A stretch of DNA of 64,000 nt from an uncultured Bryobacterales bacterium (lineage in GTDB: Bacteria; Acidobacteriota; Terriglobia; Bryobacterales; UBA6623), in NCBI GenBank assembly GCA_958295955.1, contig OY282420.1, positions 2,556,435 through 2,620,434 of the forward strand. The letters run 5' to 3'. The translations under genes were made by a program, and so were the position numbers. The notes beneath the pieces are model-generated. The model was not told the DNA's origin. It saw nothing but the letters and a program-made list of their open reading frames with translations, and searched no databases. Shown piece by piece: positions 1 through 11,821 of this stretch (its first letter is position 1; each line of letters opens with the position of its first letter).

Positions 1-2715
<2,715 letters not shown>

Positions 2716-2793
2716 CGGCCTTGCCGCAACCTATCTCAAAATTGAAAACAGGATTTCGGAAACACTTTCCCATATCCGCTATCCACTGGAAAT

Positions 2794-5571
2794 CTACTCC
2801 ACCCAGATCGGAGAGCTCCAGGCTACCTGACCGTCGTTCTGCACCACGCGGACGTAGTAGTAGTTCGAGCCCGCCTCGAAATCCTTGTCGGTGAACTGCA
2901 GGCTGTATTCCTCGGCGTTGGGGTGATGCGTGTAAAGAATCCCCTCGTTTTTCACGATCACGAACTGCTTGATCTTATCCGTCCCGATCGCCTTGACCTT
3001 CAATTGCGGCGCCCGCTTCGAGCGCACGACGTCGCCCATGATATAGGTGTTGCCGTTTTCGTCGGACGCCTGGAAGTCGAGCACGATGTTGTCGGTCGCG
3101 CCGTAGGCATGGCGCGCTTTCAGCGCCGCGAACATCGCTTCGCGGGTGAAATCCTCGGCAAGAATCATCGCGTAGGAAATGTGCGTCGACCAATGGTCGG
3201 ATGAAGCCTGCACGCCGATCTTGTAGCCTTTGCGCAGCGCGTCCCACCAGTATCCGATCGGATTGAAGCCCGAACGCTGCTCGCGCAATTTTTGCGGCGA
3301 GGCGGCGAGCGGCGCGCCCATGTATTCGTAGGCGGCGCGGTAGCCCTGGAATATCTCCATTAAAGGTTCGACCTCGGGATCGTTGTTGAACCAGTCAGTG
3401 CCCTGCGCGGTGCCCGAGCTGTGCGGCATCGAGATGCCGTCGTTCTCATGAAGGTAGGCGTAGAGCTTTTCGGCGCGCTCCTCGCCCCGCCGCTCGGCCT
3501 CCGGGATCGGCAGCGGGCGCGTGCCCCGTTTGGCGAAGATCACGTTGCGGTGGCCGTTCGGAAAATTCAAAGACCTCTCGGACCCGAACATCGGCGTGAA
3601 CGTTCCCGGCAGATGAAAGAGGTCCGCCAGCTTTTCGTCCTGCCACCAGGTGAACTCCTGGTCGTAGCCCAACTGATGGTCGGTCGGCACGATGTAGTCG
3701 AACGCCGCTACGTCGAGGGCGTAGCGGTAAACCTCGATCAGCGAGCCGTCGTACTTGAAATCCGCCGAGACATCGGTATGGCGGTGCATGTCGCCGCGGT
3801 AGATCTTGTATTTCTTGGGGCCGGCGGCGATCGTATGGGCGCGAATCGTCTTGACGTTTTCGGCTTCGTAGGGATGGATCGGCACTGCCTCGGCAAACGG
3901 CTCGACATAGGGTTGGAAGTTGCCCGCGGCGTAGTCGGGAGCGCCGCCGGCCTTGCCCAGATCGGCCGCATAGATATCGGCATTGCGCGGGGTCATGTCG
4001 CGGAAGGGGCGGTTATCCGTCATCCAGGCGGCATAAAGATTTCCGCCGCCCGCGCGGACCAGCGCCGGCCGCTTTTCGATGGACCCCTGGCTGTGGTTGA
4101 GCGGCGCCGGCGTTGACCATGCTTTGCCGTCGAAGCGGGTGATGAAGGTTTCCCACATCAGCTTCGAGCCGATGGAGTGGGCTCTTTGCCGCGTCCAGTG
4201 CCGGAACAGCATCGTCAGCGTGCCCGTCGCGTCGAACGCAAGTTGCGGGTTCTCGAAATTCGGATAGAGACGATAGACGTAGAACGGCTCCAGCGCCGCT
4301 TTCGGCTCGACCCACGAGCCGCCCTCGCGCTTGACGACCCGGATCGAGCGTTCCTGGTGCAGCGGCGCGGCGAGCGGCGGCGTAACCAGGTAGCCCTGGT
4401 CTTTGCCCCAGTTCACGCCCGACTCGTCCCAGGCAAGCCACGGATCGCCGGAGTCGTCCACGGCGATATTGGCATGAGCTTGAAAGCGCTCGCTGCGGGT
4501 GACCTGCTCGACGGCGCCCAGCTTGCCGTTGGCGTACGAGCGGTAAAAAACGTCGTAGTTGCCGGCGTCGTAGCTGTCCCAGACGATATGCGCCTCGCCG
4601 CCGGGGCCGCTTGCGATCTGCGGCTCCCAGTCGTTGGCGTCCGACTCGCTGACCCGCAGCGGCTCGCCCCACGCTCCGTTGTCGTAAACCCGCAGGTAAA
4701 TGTCGCTTTGCGTCTTGCCTGCCGCGCCTTGAAAGCTCTGCCAGACGACGAAGACCTTGCCCTCCGCCGAGGCCGCCCGGTGGAACGTGTTGGAGCCTCC
4801 GCTGCTGATTTTTTGCGGGGCGCCCCAGGCGTCGCCGTCCCGCAAGCGCCCCCACAGGTCCCAGCGGGTTCCGTCGCGCAGGCTCCAGAAAACCCATGCC
4901 TTGTCCGCGCCGGGCGAGGCCGACGAGACCCGCCAGATGTCGCCGGGGGCGGTCGTCGCTTCCTCGGCATCGCCCCAAACGCCGTTCTCGCGCACGCGCC
5001 AAAGCACGCGGTCCCCGCGGCCGCGGTAAGCAACCCACGCCGCGGCGACGGCATCGTCCGAGATGCGAACAAGCGCCGCCTCGTCGTCTTCGTACTCCTC
5101 GCTCGAGAGTTTCTCCACGGCGGGAGTCAGCGCCGCGGTCGCCCGCCCGCCGAGAAAGCTCTTCGCCTCGTAAGTAAGCTCGCTCAACCGGAACGAAAAA
5201 TTGCCTTGCCTGGTCTTGACCGCAACCCGGGCCGATCCTCCGCCGCGAATCGTGGCGAACAGTCCGACGGGGGAATACTGCGTCGGCGGCAATTCCGCCG
5301 GACTCATCTCGTTGTAATTGACGCGCGGGAACCCGCGGATCCGCTCTTCGCGAGTGGAGGCGGTCCACTTGTTGGCCCCGGTCAAGCGATCGGCTGCGGA
5401 GAAATGCCGCTCTTCGAGCGCCGTAAGCTCGCCGCCGGAGACCTGGACCGAGCCGCCCCACGCCTCGACCGCCTCGGCTTTCTCGCCCAGGCCGAGATAG
5501 ACCGTGACGGTTCCCGACTGGGCGGCCGCCGCCGCCGGAACGAACGCCAACAGGATGCGAAAGACTTTCAT
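2794..5571 (-). CDS. DUF3604 family exported protein
   Basis: This secreted protein of about 925 residues begins with a signal peptide (MKVFRILLAFVPAAAAAQ). I start it at the ATG at 5571, because the upstream in-frame ATG adds seven residues that would disrupt the signal. Residues about 150-580 contain recurring sheet-like repeats ending in VVW/HIVWDS/WLAWDE, suggesting a beta-propeller or sialidase-like fold. The C-terminal 330 residues are the DUF3604 domain, a PHP-like metal-hydrolase fold: GDMHRHTDVS supplies an HxH pair, and IVPTDHQ and MPHSSG are further candidate ligands. The family's substrate is unknown to me. It converges on the upstream ligase gene and diverges from ilvE, and a TATAAT lies nine bases before the ATG. 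Confidence 0.85.
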   Translation of the reverse strand: MKVFRILLAFVPAAAAAQSGTVTVYLGLGEKAEAVEAWGGSVQVSGGELTALEERHFSAADRLTGANKWTASTREERIRGFPRVNYNEMSPAELPPTQYSPVGLFATIRGGGSARVAVKTRQGNFSFRLSELTYEAKSFLGGRATAALTPAVEKLSSEEYEDDEAALVRISDDAVAAAWVAYRGRGDRVLWRVRENGVWGDAEEATTAPGDIWRVSSASPGADKAWVFWSLRDGTRWDLWGRLRDGDAWGAPQKISSGGSNTFHRAASAEGKVFVVWQSFQGAAGKTQSDIYLRVYDNGAWGEPLRVSESDANDWEPQIASGPGGEAHIVWDSYDAGNYDVFYRSYANGKLGAVEQVTRSERFQAHANIAVDDSGDPWLAWDESGVNWGKDQGYLVTPPLAAPLHQERSIRVVKREGGSWVEPKAALEPFYVYRLYPNFENPQLAFDATGTLTMLFRHWTRQRAHSIGSKLMWETFITRFDGKAWSTPAPLNHSQGSIEKRPALVRAGGGNLYAAWMTDNRPFRDMTPRNADIYAADLGKAGGAPDYAAGNFQPYVEPFAEAVPIHPYEAENVKTIRAHTIAAGPKKYKIYRGDMHRHTDVSADFKYDGSLIEVYRYALDVAAFDYIVPTDHQLGYDQEFTWWQDEKLADLFHLPGTFTPMFGSERSLNFPNGHRNVIFAKRGTRPLPIPEAERRGEERAEKLYAYLHENDGISMPHSSGTAQGTDWFNNDPEVEPLMEIFQGYRAAYEYMGAPLAASPQKLREQRSGFNPIGYWWDALRKGYKIGVQASSDHWSTHISYAMILAEDFTREAMFAALKARHAYGATDNIVLDFQASDENGNTYIMGDVVRSKRAPQLKVKAIGTDKIKQFVIVKNEGILYTHHPNAEEYSLQFTDKDFEAGSNYYYVRVVQNDGQVAWSSPIWVE

Positions 5572-5580
5572 GCTGCGGCG

Positions 5581-5586
5581 ATTATA
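5581..5586 (-). promoter_or_regulatory. -10-like TATAAT, nine bases before the DUF3604 start
   Basis: Reading the minus strand, TATAAT is followed by nine bases and then the ATG at 5571. No convincing -35 is visible. If it is a real -10 element, transcription would begin two or three bases before the start codon. Confidence 0.4.
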
Positions 5587-5606
5587 AGCCACCGGCGCGC
5601 GCCTGA

Positions 5607-5612
5607 TACAGT
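5607..5612 (+). promoter_or_regulatory. -10-like TACAGT, nine bases before the aminotransferase start
   Basis: TACAGT ends nine bases before the ATG at 5622, the same spacing seen for the divergent DUF3604 gene. It matches the -10 consensus at four of six positions and lacks a clear -35, so it is only a candidate. Confidence 0.25.
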
Positions 5613-5621
5613 ATTCCCCTC

Positions 5622-6518
5622 ATGAATTTGCCGGACCCCAGAAACGCCGACATTCTCGTCCATGTCAACGGCGAGCTCAAGCCCCGCGCCGAGGCCAAAA
5701 TTTCAGTCTTCGACAGCTCGGTTCAGGGAGGCGACGCAGTATGGGAGGGACTGCGCGTTTACCAGGGAAAAATCGCGGATTTGGACCGTCACCTGGACCG
5801 CCTTTTCGCATCCGCGCATGCCCTGGCCTTCGCTGGCGCGCCCGGCCGCGGGGAGGTCAAGCGAGCGATCTTCGAAACGCTCAAGGCCAACGGCATGAAC
5901 GACGGCGTACATATCAGGCTGACCCTGACGCGCGGCGAGAAGGTCACCTCCGGAATGAGCCCCCACTGGAACCGGTCCGGCTGCGCATTGATCGTTCTGG
6001 CCGAATGGAAAGCGCCGGTTTACGACCCGCGCGGGATTCGGCTGATTACTTCTTCGATACGCCGCAACACGCCGCAATGCCTCGACTCGAAGATCCATCA
6101 CAACAACCTGCTCAACAACATTCTGGCGAAGATCGAAGCAAACGTCGCCGGCGTGGACGATGCGCTGATGCTCGACATCCGCGGCTTCGTCGCGGAGACG
6201 AACGCCACGAACGCCTTCCTGGTCCGCGGCGGGGTTCTCTGCACTCCTCATGCCGATAGCTGCCTGCCCGGCATCACCCGCGGCGCGGTCATCGCGCTTG
6301 CGCGGGCGAACGGCATCGAAACGGTCGAGAAAAATTTGTCGCTGACGGAAGTCTATACGGCCGACGAAATGTTCGCTACCGGTACCATGGGCGAGCTTTC
6401 CCCGGTCATCGAAGTCGATGGGCGGCGGATCGGCCGCGGCGCCCGAGGCTCGCTGACCGAACGCCTGCAAACGCTGCATGCAAGTTGGGTCCGCGAGCGC
6501 GGCGAGCCCATCCGCTAG
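5622..6518 (+). CDS. ilvE: Branched-chain amino acid aminotransferase (class IV)
   Basis: This is a PLP-dependent fold-type IV aminotransferase of 298 residues, the usual family length. It is expected to interconvert valine, leucine and isoleucine with their 2-oxo acids in the cytoplasm. The Schiff-base lysine is K157 in CLDSKIHHNN. Other family signatures are FDSSVQGGDAVWEGLR near the N-terminus, RGFVAETNATN, and ATGTMGELSPV, which contacts the cofactor phosphate. D-amino-acid aminotransferase or aminodeoxychorismate lyase are alternatives within class IV, but the KIHHNNLLNNILAKIEAN stretch and the TGTMGEL loop favour a branched-chain enzyme. It stands alone, diverging from the DUF3604 gene. 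Confidence 0.85.
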   Translation: MNLPDPRNADILVHVNGELKPRAEAKISVFDSSVQGGDAVWEGLRVYQGKIADLDRHLDRLFASAHALAFAGAPGRGEVKRAIFETLKANGMNDGVHIRLTLTRGEKVTSGMSPHWNRSGCALIVLAEWKAPVYDPRGIRLITSSIRRNTPQCLDSKIHHNNLLNNILAKIEANVAGVDDALMLDIRGFVAETNATNAFLVRGGVLCTPHADSCLPGITRGAVIALARANGIETVEKNLSLTEVYTADEMFATGTMGELSPVIEVDGRRIGRGARGSLTERLQTLHASWVRERGEPIR

Positions 6519-6528
6519 CGGCGCCGAT

Positions 6529-7449
6529 TCACTGAAGCGGGGGCGGCGGAAGCGTCCACGGCCGGCGCGGCGCATCGCCCGTTCCGGCATGCGGGGGAAG
6601 CGGCGGTTCGTCCGCCTCGCCGGTCCGCTCCGCCGACGTCTCCGCGGCGAGAGCGAACGCTTCGGCCGGCAGCGCAGCCGCTTCGAGATCGAGCGTCTCG
6701 GCGGTAAGCCAGGGCTTGCCGGCGGCGTGGTCGTAGGCGCCGAGTATGAGCACCGGCGTTCCGCGCTTGACGATCCGCCGCCCGTGCTCGGCGAGCTTCC
6801 AGGGGGAGCCCCAGTCGTACAGCCACCGCGCGTCCCGGCTCAGCATGCGTACGCATCCGTGGCTGGCGGGCAGGCCCGGCAATTCGTATTCGTGGAAAGA
6901 GTGCCCCCGCTGGTTGCCGAAGTTGAAATACCACTTCAGGAACCAGTTGCGGTTGACCGTGCTGCGACGGCCCGGCGAGCGCCAGTTGAGATGAAACAGC
7001 CCGCCCGGCGTGGGGCTTCCCGCCGCCCCGGTGCTCACCGGCCCCCAGCGCGCCAAGCGCCCGTCTTCATACGCTGCGAACGCTTGCAGCCTTTTGCTGA
7101 CGACGACCGCCTGCGGAAAATACGCCGCCCAGGTGAACCGCCGGGGCAACGGACTGTATGCGCTCTCGGGCAGGTCCCAACGGTCGGGAACCACGATCTT
7201 CCCCAGCGCGGCGAGGCCGCCGCGGTCGATCCGATTCAGCTTTTCGAGCAGCGCCAACTGCGCGGCGCTGAAGCGGCAATCGAGTTGCTCCCGGTCGCCG
7301 GAAACCCATTCCAGGCGAAATTTCGGTGCTGGAAACGGCTCGCCGAAGCTGCCGGATTTCCCAGACAGCGGCGCGCCGAGGACAAGAAGCAGCGCAACCG
7401 CCGCGCCGGCAACCCGTGCGCCGATTCGAACCTGCGAGAACCTCGGCAT
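6529..7449 (-). CDS. L,D-transpeptidase (YkuD family), exported
   Basis: This periplasmic enzyme of 306 residues is expected to form or edit L,D cross-links in peptidoglycan, or to anchor proteins to it. The N-terminus is a signal peptide (RIGARVAGAAVALLLVLGAP). The catalytic motif SHGCVRM is intact, with H197 and nucleophile C199. An upstream PTPGGLFHLN segment and the FGNQRGHSFHEYELPG stretch correspond to the conserved front half of the YkuD fold. A strong GGAAGGAG-like ribosome site sits just before the ATG. Its C-terminus almost touches the end of the converging aminotransferase gene. Confidence 0.88.
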   Translation of the reverse strand: MPRFSQVRIGARVAGAAVALLLVLGAPLSGKSGSFGEPFPAPKFRLEWVSGDREQLDCRFSAAQLALLEKLNRIDRGGLAALGKIVVPDRWDLPESAYSPLPRRFTWAAYFPQAVVVSKRLQAFAAYEDGRLARWGPVSTGAAGSPTPGGLFHLNWRSPGRRSTVNRNWFLKWYFNFGNQRGHSFHEYELPGLPASHGCVRMLSRDARWLYDWGSPWKLAEHGRRIVKRGTPVLILGAYDHAAGKPWLTAETLDLEAAALPAEAFALAAETSAERTGEADEPPLPPHAGTGDAPRRPWTLPPPPLQ

Positions 7450-7570
7450 GGCCGACTCCTTCCGTATTTGTTACGTTTTTCGCCCGGACTGCGTTTCTCC
7501 CCGGAGGCATATGCGCGCCGGGAGTGTAGAATGGTTGCGACGGCCGTCAGGCGCGTCGAGGAGGATTGCA

Positions 7571-8581
7571 ATGTCGTCTCAAAAAGATTCCCGCCGGATC
7601 TTCTTCAAAGGCATGTTCGGCAGCGCCATGGCGGCTGCGCTCGCGCAGCGGGCCGTCGCCCAGCAAAACGAAGGCGGACTGCCCACCCGACGGCTCGGCC
7701 GCACGGACGAGCAGGTTTCGATCCTTTGCCTGGGCGGCTGGCACATCGGCGCCGTCGAAAACAAGGACGAGGCCGTCAGGATCATGCATGCGGCGATCGA
7801 CGCGGGGCTGACTTTCTTTGACAACGCATGGGATTACCACGACGGCGGCTCGGAAGAAATCATGGGCCGCGCCCTGGCCCAAGAGGGAAAGCGCGACAAG
7901 GTTTTCCTGATGACCAAGAACTGCGAGCGCGACTATGAGGGCTCGAAACGCTGTCTCGACGAAAGCTTGAAACGGCTCAAAACCGACCGCATCGATCTGT
8001 GGCAGTTCCACGAGATGGTTTACGACTCCGACCCGGATTGGGTTTTCGAGAAAGGCGGCATGAAAGCGGCGCTGGAGGCGCAGAAAGCCGGGAAGGTGCG
8101 CTACATCGGCTTCACCGGCCACAAGGACCCGCGCATTCATCTGAAAATGCTCAACAAGGGCTATGACTGGGCCGGCGCGCAAATGCCGATCAACGTCATG
8201 GACGCCCACTACCGCAGCTTCCAGAAGGAAGTCGTGCCGGTCTGTTTGGCCAGGGACGTCGGCGTTATCGGCATGAAAAGCCTGGGCGGAGGCTCGCCGC
8301 GGGGCAAGATTCCTACCGAGACCGACATTTCTCACGAGCAGTGCCGCCGGTATGCGCTGAGTCTGCCCGTATCGACATTGGTCGTCGGCATTCTGTCGAT
8401 GGAAGAGTTGCAGGCCGAAATCGAGATCGCGCGCAACTTCAAGCCGATGAGCGACGGGCAAAAGGCGGCAGTCGTGGCGCAGGCCGCCGCCGAGGGCGGC
8501 GACGGGCGTCACGAGTTGTTCAAGTCCACGCAGAGATTCGACGGCCCCCACCACCGCAAGCAGCACGGGTTCGCGGTTTAA
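7571..8581 (+). CDS. Tat-exported aldo/keto reductase
   Basis: This 336-residue NAD(P)H-dependent oxidoreductase belongs to the aldo/keto reductase superfamily. I chose the ATG at 7571 because an AGGAGG site precedes it. The much longer open frame to 7010 is antisense to the L,D-transpeptidase and has no homology. Residues 7-15 (SRRIFFKGM) form a twin-arginine motif followed by a hydrophobic stretch ending in AVAQ, so the folded enzyme is probably exported. The tetrad is recognisable: D and Y in FFDNAWDYHDGG, K in VFLMTKN and H in LWQFHEM. A C-terminal region poor in the usual cofactor-binding signatures and rich in His and Lys is typical of environmental AKRs annotated only to family. The substrate is unknown. 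Confidence 0.85.
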   Translation: MSSQKDSRRIFFKGMFGSAMAAALAQRAVAQQNEGGLPTRRLGRTDEQVSILCLGGWHIGAVENKDEAVRIMHAAIDAGLTFFDNAWDYHDGGSEEIMGRALAQEGKRDKVFLMTKNCERDYEGSKRCLDESLKRLKTDRIDLWQFHEMVYDSDPDWVFEKGGMKAALEAQKAGKVRYIGFTGHKDPRIHLKMLNKGYDWAGAQMPINVMDAHYRSFQKEVVPVCLARDVGVIGMKSLGGGSPRGKIPTETDISHEQCRRYALSLPVSTLVVGILSMEELQAEIEIARNFKPMSDGQKAAVVAQAAAEGGDGRHELFKSTQRFDGPHHRKQHGFAV

Positions 8582-8752
8582 CGCGCTGTAGGCCGGTCCG
8601 TCATGGCCGGCGGCTAGCGAATCGAACCAGCCCGGAGCGCTTGGCTATCGTGGGTTGTTTGGGCGCCCGCCGGCGCTATCGAGATAGCGCTGACACGGCG
8701 TCAAAGAAGAGGCCCCGACCGCGGCGGAGGTGGTCTTGGCGCAGGTTTCCAG

Positions 8753-9667
8753 GTGAATAGCAAGACCACCGGCCCGGAGTGGAAAGTTTCGCTGCACGGC
8801 GGCCACAGCGGCGAGTTTTGCGAGCATGCCCGCGGCTCGTTGCGGGAAACGATCGAGGCCGCCGTTGCGGCCGGCTACCGCACATTCGGCGTAAGCGAGC
8901 ACGCGCCGCGCCGCGAAGAGCGGCTCCTATACGCCTCGGAACGCGAAAAAGGCTACGACGTCGAGCGCCTGAAGCGAGACTTCGATGCCTATGCCGCAGA
9001 GGTTCGCCGCCTCGCCGCCGAATACGCCGGCCGCATTACCGTTCTTTGCGGGTTCGAAGCGGAAGTCGTGCCGGCCGCGGGCTATCGGGACGCGATGCTC
9101 GAACTGCAGCGCCGGCATGCATTCGACTACATGGTCGGTTCGGTTCATCACGTGCATGAAATCCCGATCGACGGGACCAAGCAAGATTTCGACGCCGCCG
9201 TCGAGTCGTGCGGCGGTCTCGAGGCGCTGTGCGCGGCTTATTACGAGCTGGTGGCGGAGATGATCGCGGCCTTGCAGCCGCAAGTTGTAGGCCACCTCGA
9301 TCTACACCGCCGCAATGCTCCCCATACCGCCGATCTGCAAACGCCGGAGATACGCAAGGCCGCCGGCCGCGCTCTCGAAGCGGCCCGCGAATACGGCGCG
9401 ATCCTCGATCTCAACACGGCGGGCCGGCGCAAGCGGCTGGGCGGACCGTATCCCGCGCCGCGGCTGCTCCGGCGGGCCGCCGAGATGGGCATACCCTTCT
9501 GCTTCGGCGACGACAGCCACGGACCGAGCGAAGTCGGCGCCGGAATCGACGAAGCGCGGGCTTACCTGCTCGAGAACGGCGTTACGTCGGTCGATGTTCT
9601 TGTCCGCAGCGGCCCTTCCGGCCCGGGCGGGGACGTTTTCCGCAAAACGGTTTCTCTGCAGGCGTAG
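8753..9667 (+). CDS. PHP-domain phosphatase, histidinol-phosphatase type
   Basis: This 304-residue PHP-fold metal-dependent phosphoesterase resembles HisK-type histidinol-phosphatases, which make the penultimate dephosphorylation in histidine synthesis. Metal ligands are visible in SLHGGHSGEFCEHA (an HGGHS form rather than the common HxH), SEHAPR, the GFEAEV glutamate, GSVHHVH, GHLDLHRRN and GDDSHGPSEVG. No other his genes are nearby, so the pathway role is inferred from similarity alone. The start is a GTG with only a weak ribosome site; no better in-frame start is evident before the first conserved motif. Confidence 0.75.
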   Translation: MNSKTTGPEWKVSLHGGHSGEFCEHARGSLRETIEAAVAAGYRTFGVSEHAPRREERLLYASEREKGYDVERLKRDFDAYAAEVRRLAAEYAGRITVLCGFEAEVVPAAGYRDAMLELQRRHAFDYMVGSVHHVHEIPIDGTKQDFDAAVESCGGLEALCAAYYELVAEMIAALQPQVVGHLDLHRRNAPHTADLQTPEIRKAAGRALEAAREYGAILDLNTAGRRKRLGGPYPAPRLLRRAAEMGIPFCFGDDSHGPSEVGAGIDEARAYLLENGVTSVDVLVRSGPSGPGGDVFRKTVSLQA

Positions 9668-9801
9668 TACAATCGAACAAGTGGATTCTCGGCCGCAGCG
9701 AGCGGGCCGACACAAAAGCCGGCGGCCGGTGAGACGTTCGCGCGTCCGAATTATCCGGTGCCGTTTGCGCCGCCTCGGTTGGCGCCCGGAGGACGATTCC
9801 G

Positions 9802-11751
9802 ATGTTGAAGTTGTTCCAAAATCAGGGCAAAACCTTGCGCTGGATCATGGGCGCGCTCTTGTTCCTGATCGCCGGTTCGATGGTGATCACACTCGTGCCG
9901 AGCGTATTCAGCACCCAGCAGAGCGGCGCGGACGCGCAAGTTCTGGTCGAAGTCGGAGACCGCGCGGTGACGATAGCGGACCTCGACGCGGGGATTCGTC
10001 AATACGTGCGCAGAGGCGATATGCCCCCCGAGTCGCTGGCTTTTTTCGCCAACAATACGGTGGACAACCTGATCGGCAAGCGGGTTCTCATGAACGAGGC
10101 CGACGAGTTGGGACTGATCCCCAGTGAGGAGGAACTCGCGCAATGGATGCGCGATCAACTCCCGGATTTGTTGTTCCCCGACGGTAAATTCGTTGGCGCG
10201 GCGGCGTATCGGGGGTTCGTGCAGCAACAGTTCCAGAAGACGATTCCCGAGTTCGAGGCGGACCTCCTGGAGCAGATCGTCATCGAGACGCGGTTGAAGC
10301 GCATGGTCACCGACAGCGTCGGCGTCAGCGACGAAGAGGTCAAACAGATATTCCATCAGCGCAACGACACGGTGCAGCTCGAGTGGGCCGCGGTGGACCG
10401 CGGCGATCTGCGCTCGGCGGTTTCCGTGACCGACGAAAAGCTGGCCGAATACTTCGAGGCCAACAAGCTGCGCTACCGCAAGCAGGAAGAGCGCGCCTGC
10501 AAGCTGATCGAGATCGGCGCCGATTACGCCACCGACGACATCGACTTGTCGGAAACCGAGATCGAGATCTACTACGCCGAAAATCAATACCGCTTCGAAA
10601 ACCCCGAGCGCTACCAGGCCCGGCACATCCTTTTCTCGACGATGGAGAAGTCCGAAGAGGAAAGCGAAGCGGCGTGGAAGAAAGCGGAAGAAGTGTTGCA
10701 GCAGCTGCGCGACGGCGCGGACTTCGCAGCGCTGGCCGCCGAGCACTCCCAAGACCCCGCCAACGCCGACTCCGGCGGCGATCTCGGCTGGATCACGCAG
10801 GGAATGATGGTTCCCGAGTTCGAGCAGGCGATGTTCGCGCTTGAAGTCGGAGAATTGAGCGCCGAGCCGGTCAAGACCGAATTCGGCTACCACCTGATCC
10901 GCGTCGAGGCGAAGGAGGCCGGCACGGTCAAGCCGCTCGATGAAGTCCGCGGCCGCATCCGCGAAGACTTGATTATCGAGCGTTCGCAAAGCACGCGCCT
11001 CGATCTGATGGACAACGCGCTCGCCGCCGCTCAGGAGCACGGCGTCGAGCTCGAGAAGGCCGCGGCCGCCGTCAATTTGCCGGTGCGGGTATTGGCGCCT
11101 TTCAGCCGGGCGGAGTTGCCTGACGACTTGCCGAAGGCGTCGCTGTTGGTCAGCGCCATATTCGAAGAAACCGCGGAAGAGATATTTACCGTTACTCAGG
11201 ACGGCACGCTGTACATCGGCGTCGTGACCGCCGTCACGCCCGCGCGCGACGGCGCGCTCGAGGAATTCCGCAGCGTGGTCCGCGAGAATTACATCGACGA
11301 TGAAGCCTCGAAGCTGGCGCGGTCGAAAGCCGAAGACTTGGCGAAAAAGGCCCGCGAGAACGGCGGAAATCTCGCGGCAGCCGCGCGCGCGCTGGGCCTC
11401 AAGACCTCGAAATCGGATTTCGTGAAGCGCTCGGACTCGATCGAAGGCGCCGTCCGGGTCGAGACGCTGGGGCCGGAAGCGTTTCAGAAAGTCGATGGAG
11501 CGGTGGTCGGACCCGTCGGCTCGGGCGGCAGTTTCGTCGTTTACCGCCCCCTCGAGCTCAGTCCGGCGGACGAGAGCGCCCTGGAAGACGAAGGCGAGTC
11601 GATCCGCCAGTCGGAACTCGATCTCAAACGCGACCGGATGTTCGCTTACTTCCGCGCGCAGAAATTGAAGGAATACGCCGACAGCGGGCGCATCGTCCGC
11701 TATGAAGCGCGGATTCAAGAGTATCTCCGCTTCCTCCGTTCGCGTGGGTAA
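9802..11751 (+). CDS. Membrane-anchored peptidyl-prolyl isomerase (SurA/PpiD-like)
   Basis: This 649-residue envelope chaperone has one N-terminal membrane anchor (LLFLIAGSMVITLV, residues 15-30). A SurA_N-like chaperone region follows, then a parvulin-type PpiC domain around residues 270-365, seen as RHILFSTMEK, the GGDLGWITQG block and FGYHLIRVE. A further degenerate parvulin-like segment lies toward the C-terminus. The architecture matches PpiD, which helps newly exported outer-membrane and periplasmic proteins fold. A GGAGGA ribosome site precedes the ATG. The protein is strongly acidic and rich in coiled-coil-like Glu/Lys stretches. Confidence 0.85.
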   Translation: MLKLFQNQGKTLRWIMGALLFLIAGSMVITLVPSVFSTQQSGADAQVLVEVGDRAVTIADLDAGIRQYVRRGDMPPESLAFFANNTVDNLIGKRVLMNEADELGLIPSEEELAQWMRDQLPDLLFPDGKFVGAAAYRGFVQQQFQKTIPEFEADLLEQIVIETRLKRMVTDSVGVSDEEVKQIFHQRNDTVQLEWAAVDRGDLRSAVSVTDEKLAEYFEANKLRYRKQEERACKLIEIGADYATDDIDLSETEIEIYYAENQYRFENPERYQARHILFSTMEKSEEESEAAWKKAEEVLQQLRDGADFAALAAEHSQDPANADSGGDLGWITQGMMVPEFEQAMFALEVGELSAEPVKTEFGYHLIRVEAKEAGTVKPLDEVRGRIREDLIIERSQSTRLDLMDNALAAAQEHGVELEKAAAAVNLPVRVLAPFSRAELPDDLPKASLLVSAIFEETAEEIFTVTQDGTLYIGVVTAVTPARDGALEEFRSVVRENYIDDEASKLARSKAEDLAKKARENGGNLAAAARALGLKTSKSDFVKRSDSIEGAVRVETLGPEAFQKVDGAVVGPVGSGGSFVVYRPLELSPADESALEDEGESIRQSELDLKRDRMFAYFRAQKLKEYADSGRIVRYEARIQEYLRFLRSRG

Positions 11752-11806
11752 GGGCCGCCGGCGCGGATCGCTTTTCACTCTCCACTGCCCGCGCAAGCGG
11801 GACTGC

Positions 11807-11812
11807 TAGGAT
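11807..11812 (+). promoter_or_regulatory. -10-like TAGGAT, nine bases before ntrY
   Basis: TAGGAT ends nine bases before the TTG start at 11822. The same bases (AGGA) could instead act as a weak, distant ribosome site. No clear -35 is seen. Confidence 0.25.
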
Positions 11813-11821
11813 AGCCACAGG

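Noticed and set aside
7010-7570. N-terminal extension of the aldo/keto reductase frame
   Set aside because: It is antisense to the L,D-transpeptidase gene, and the ATG at 7571 has an AGGAGG site followed by a Tat signal.
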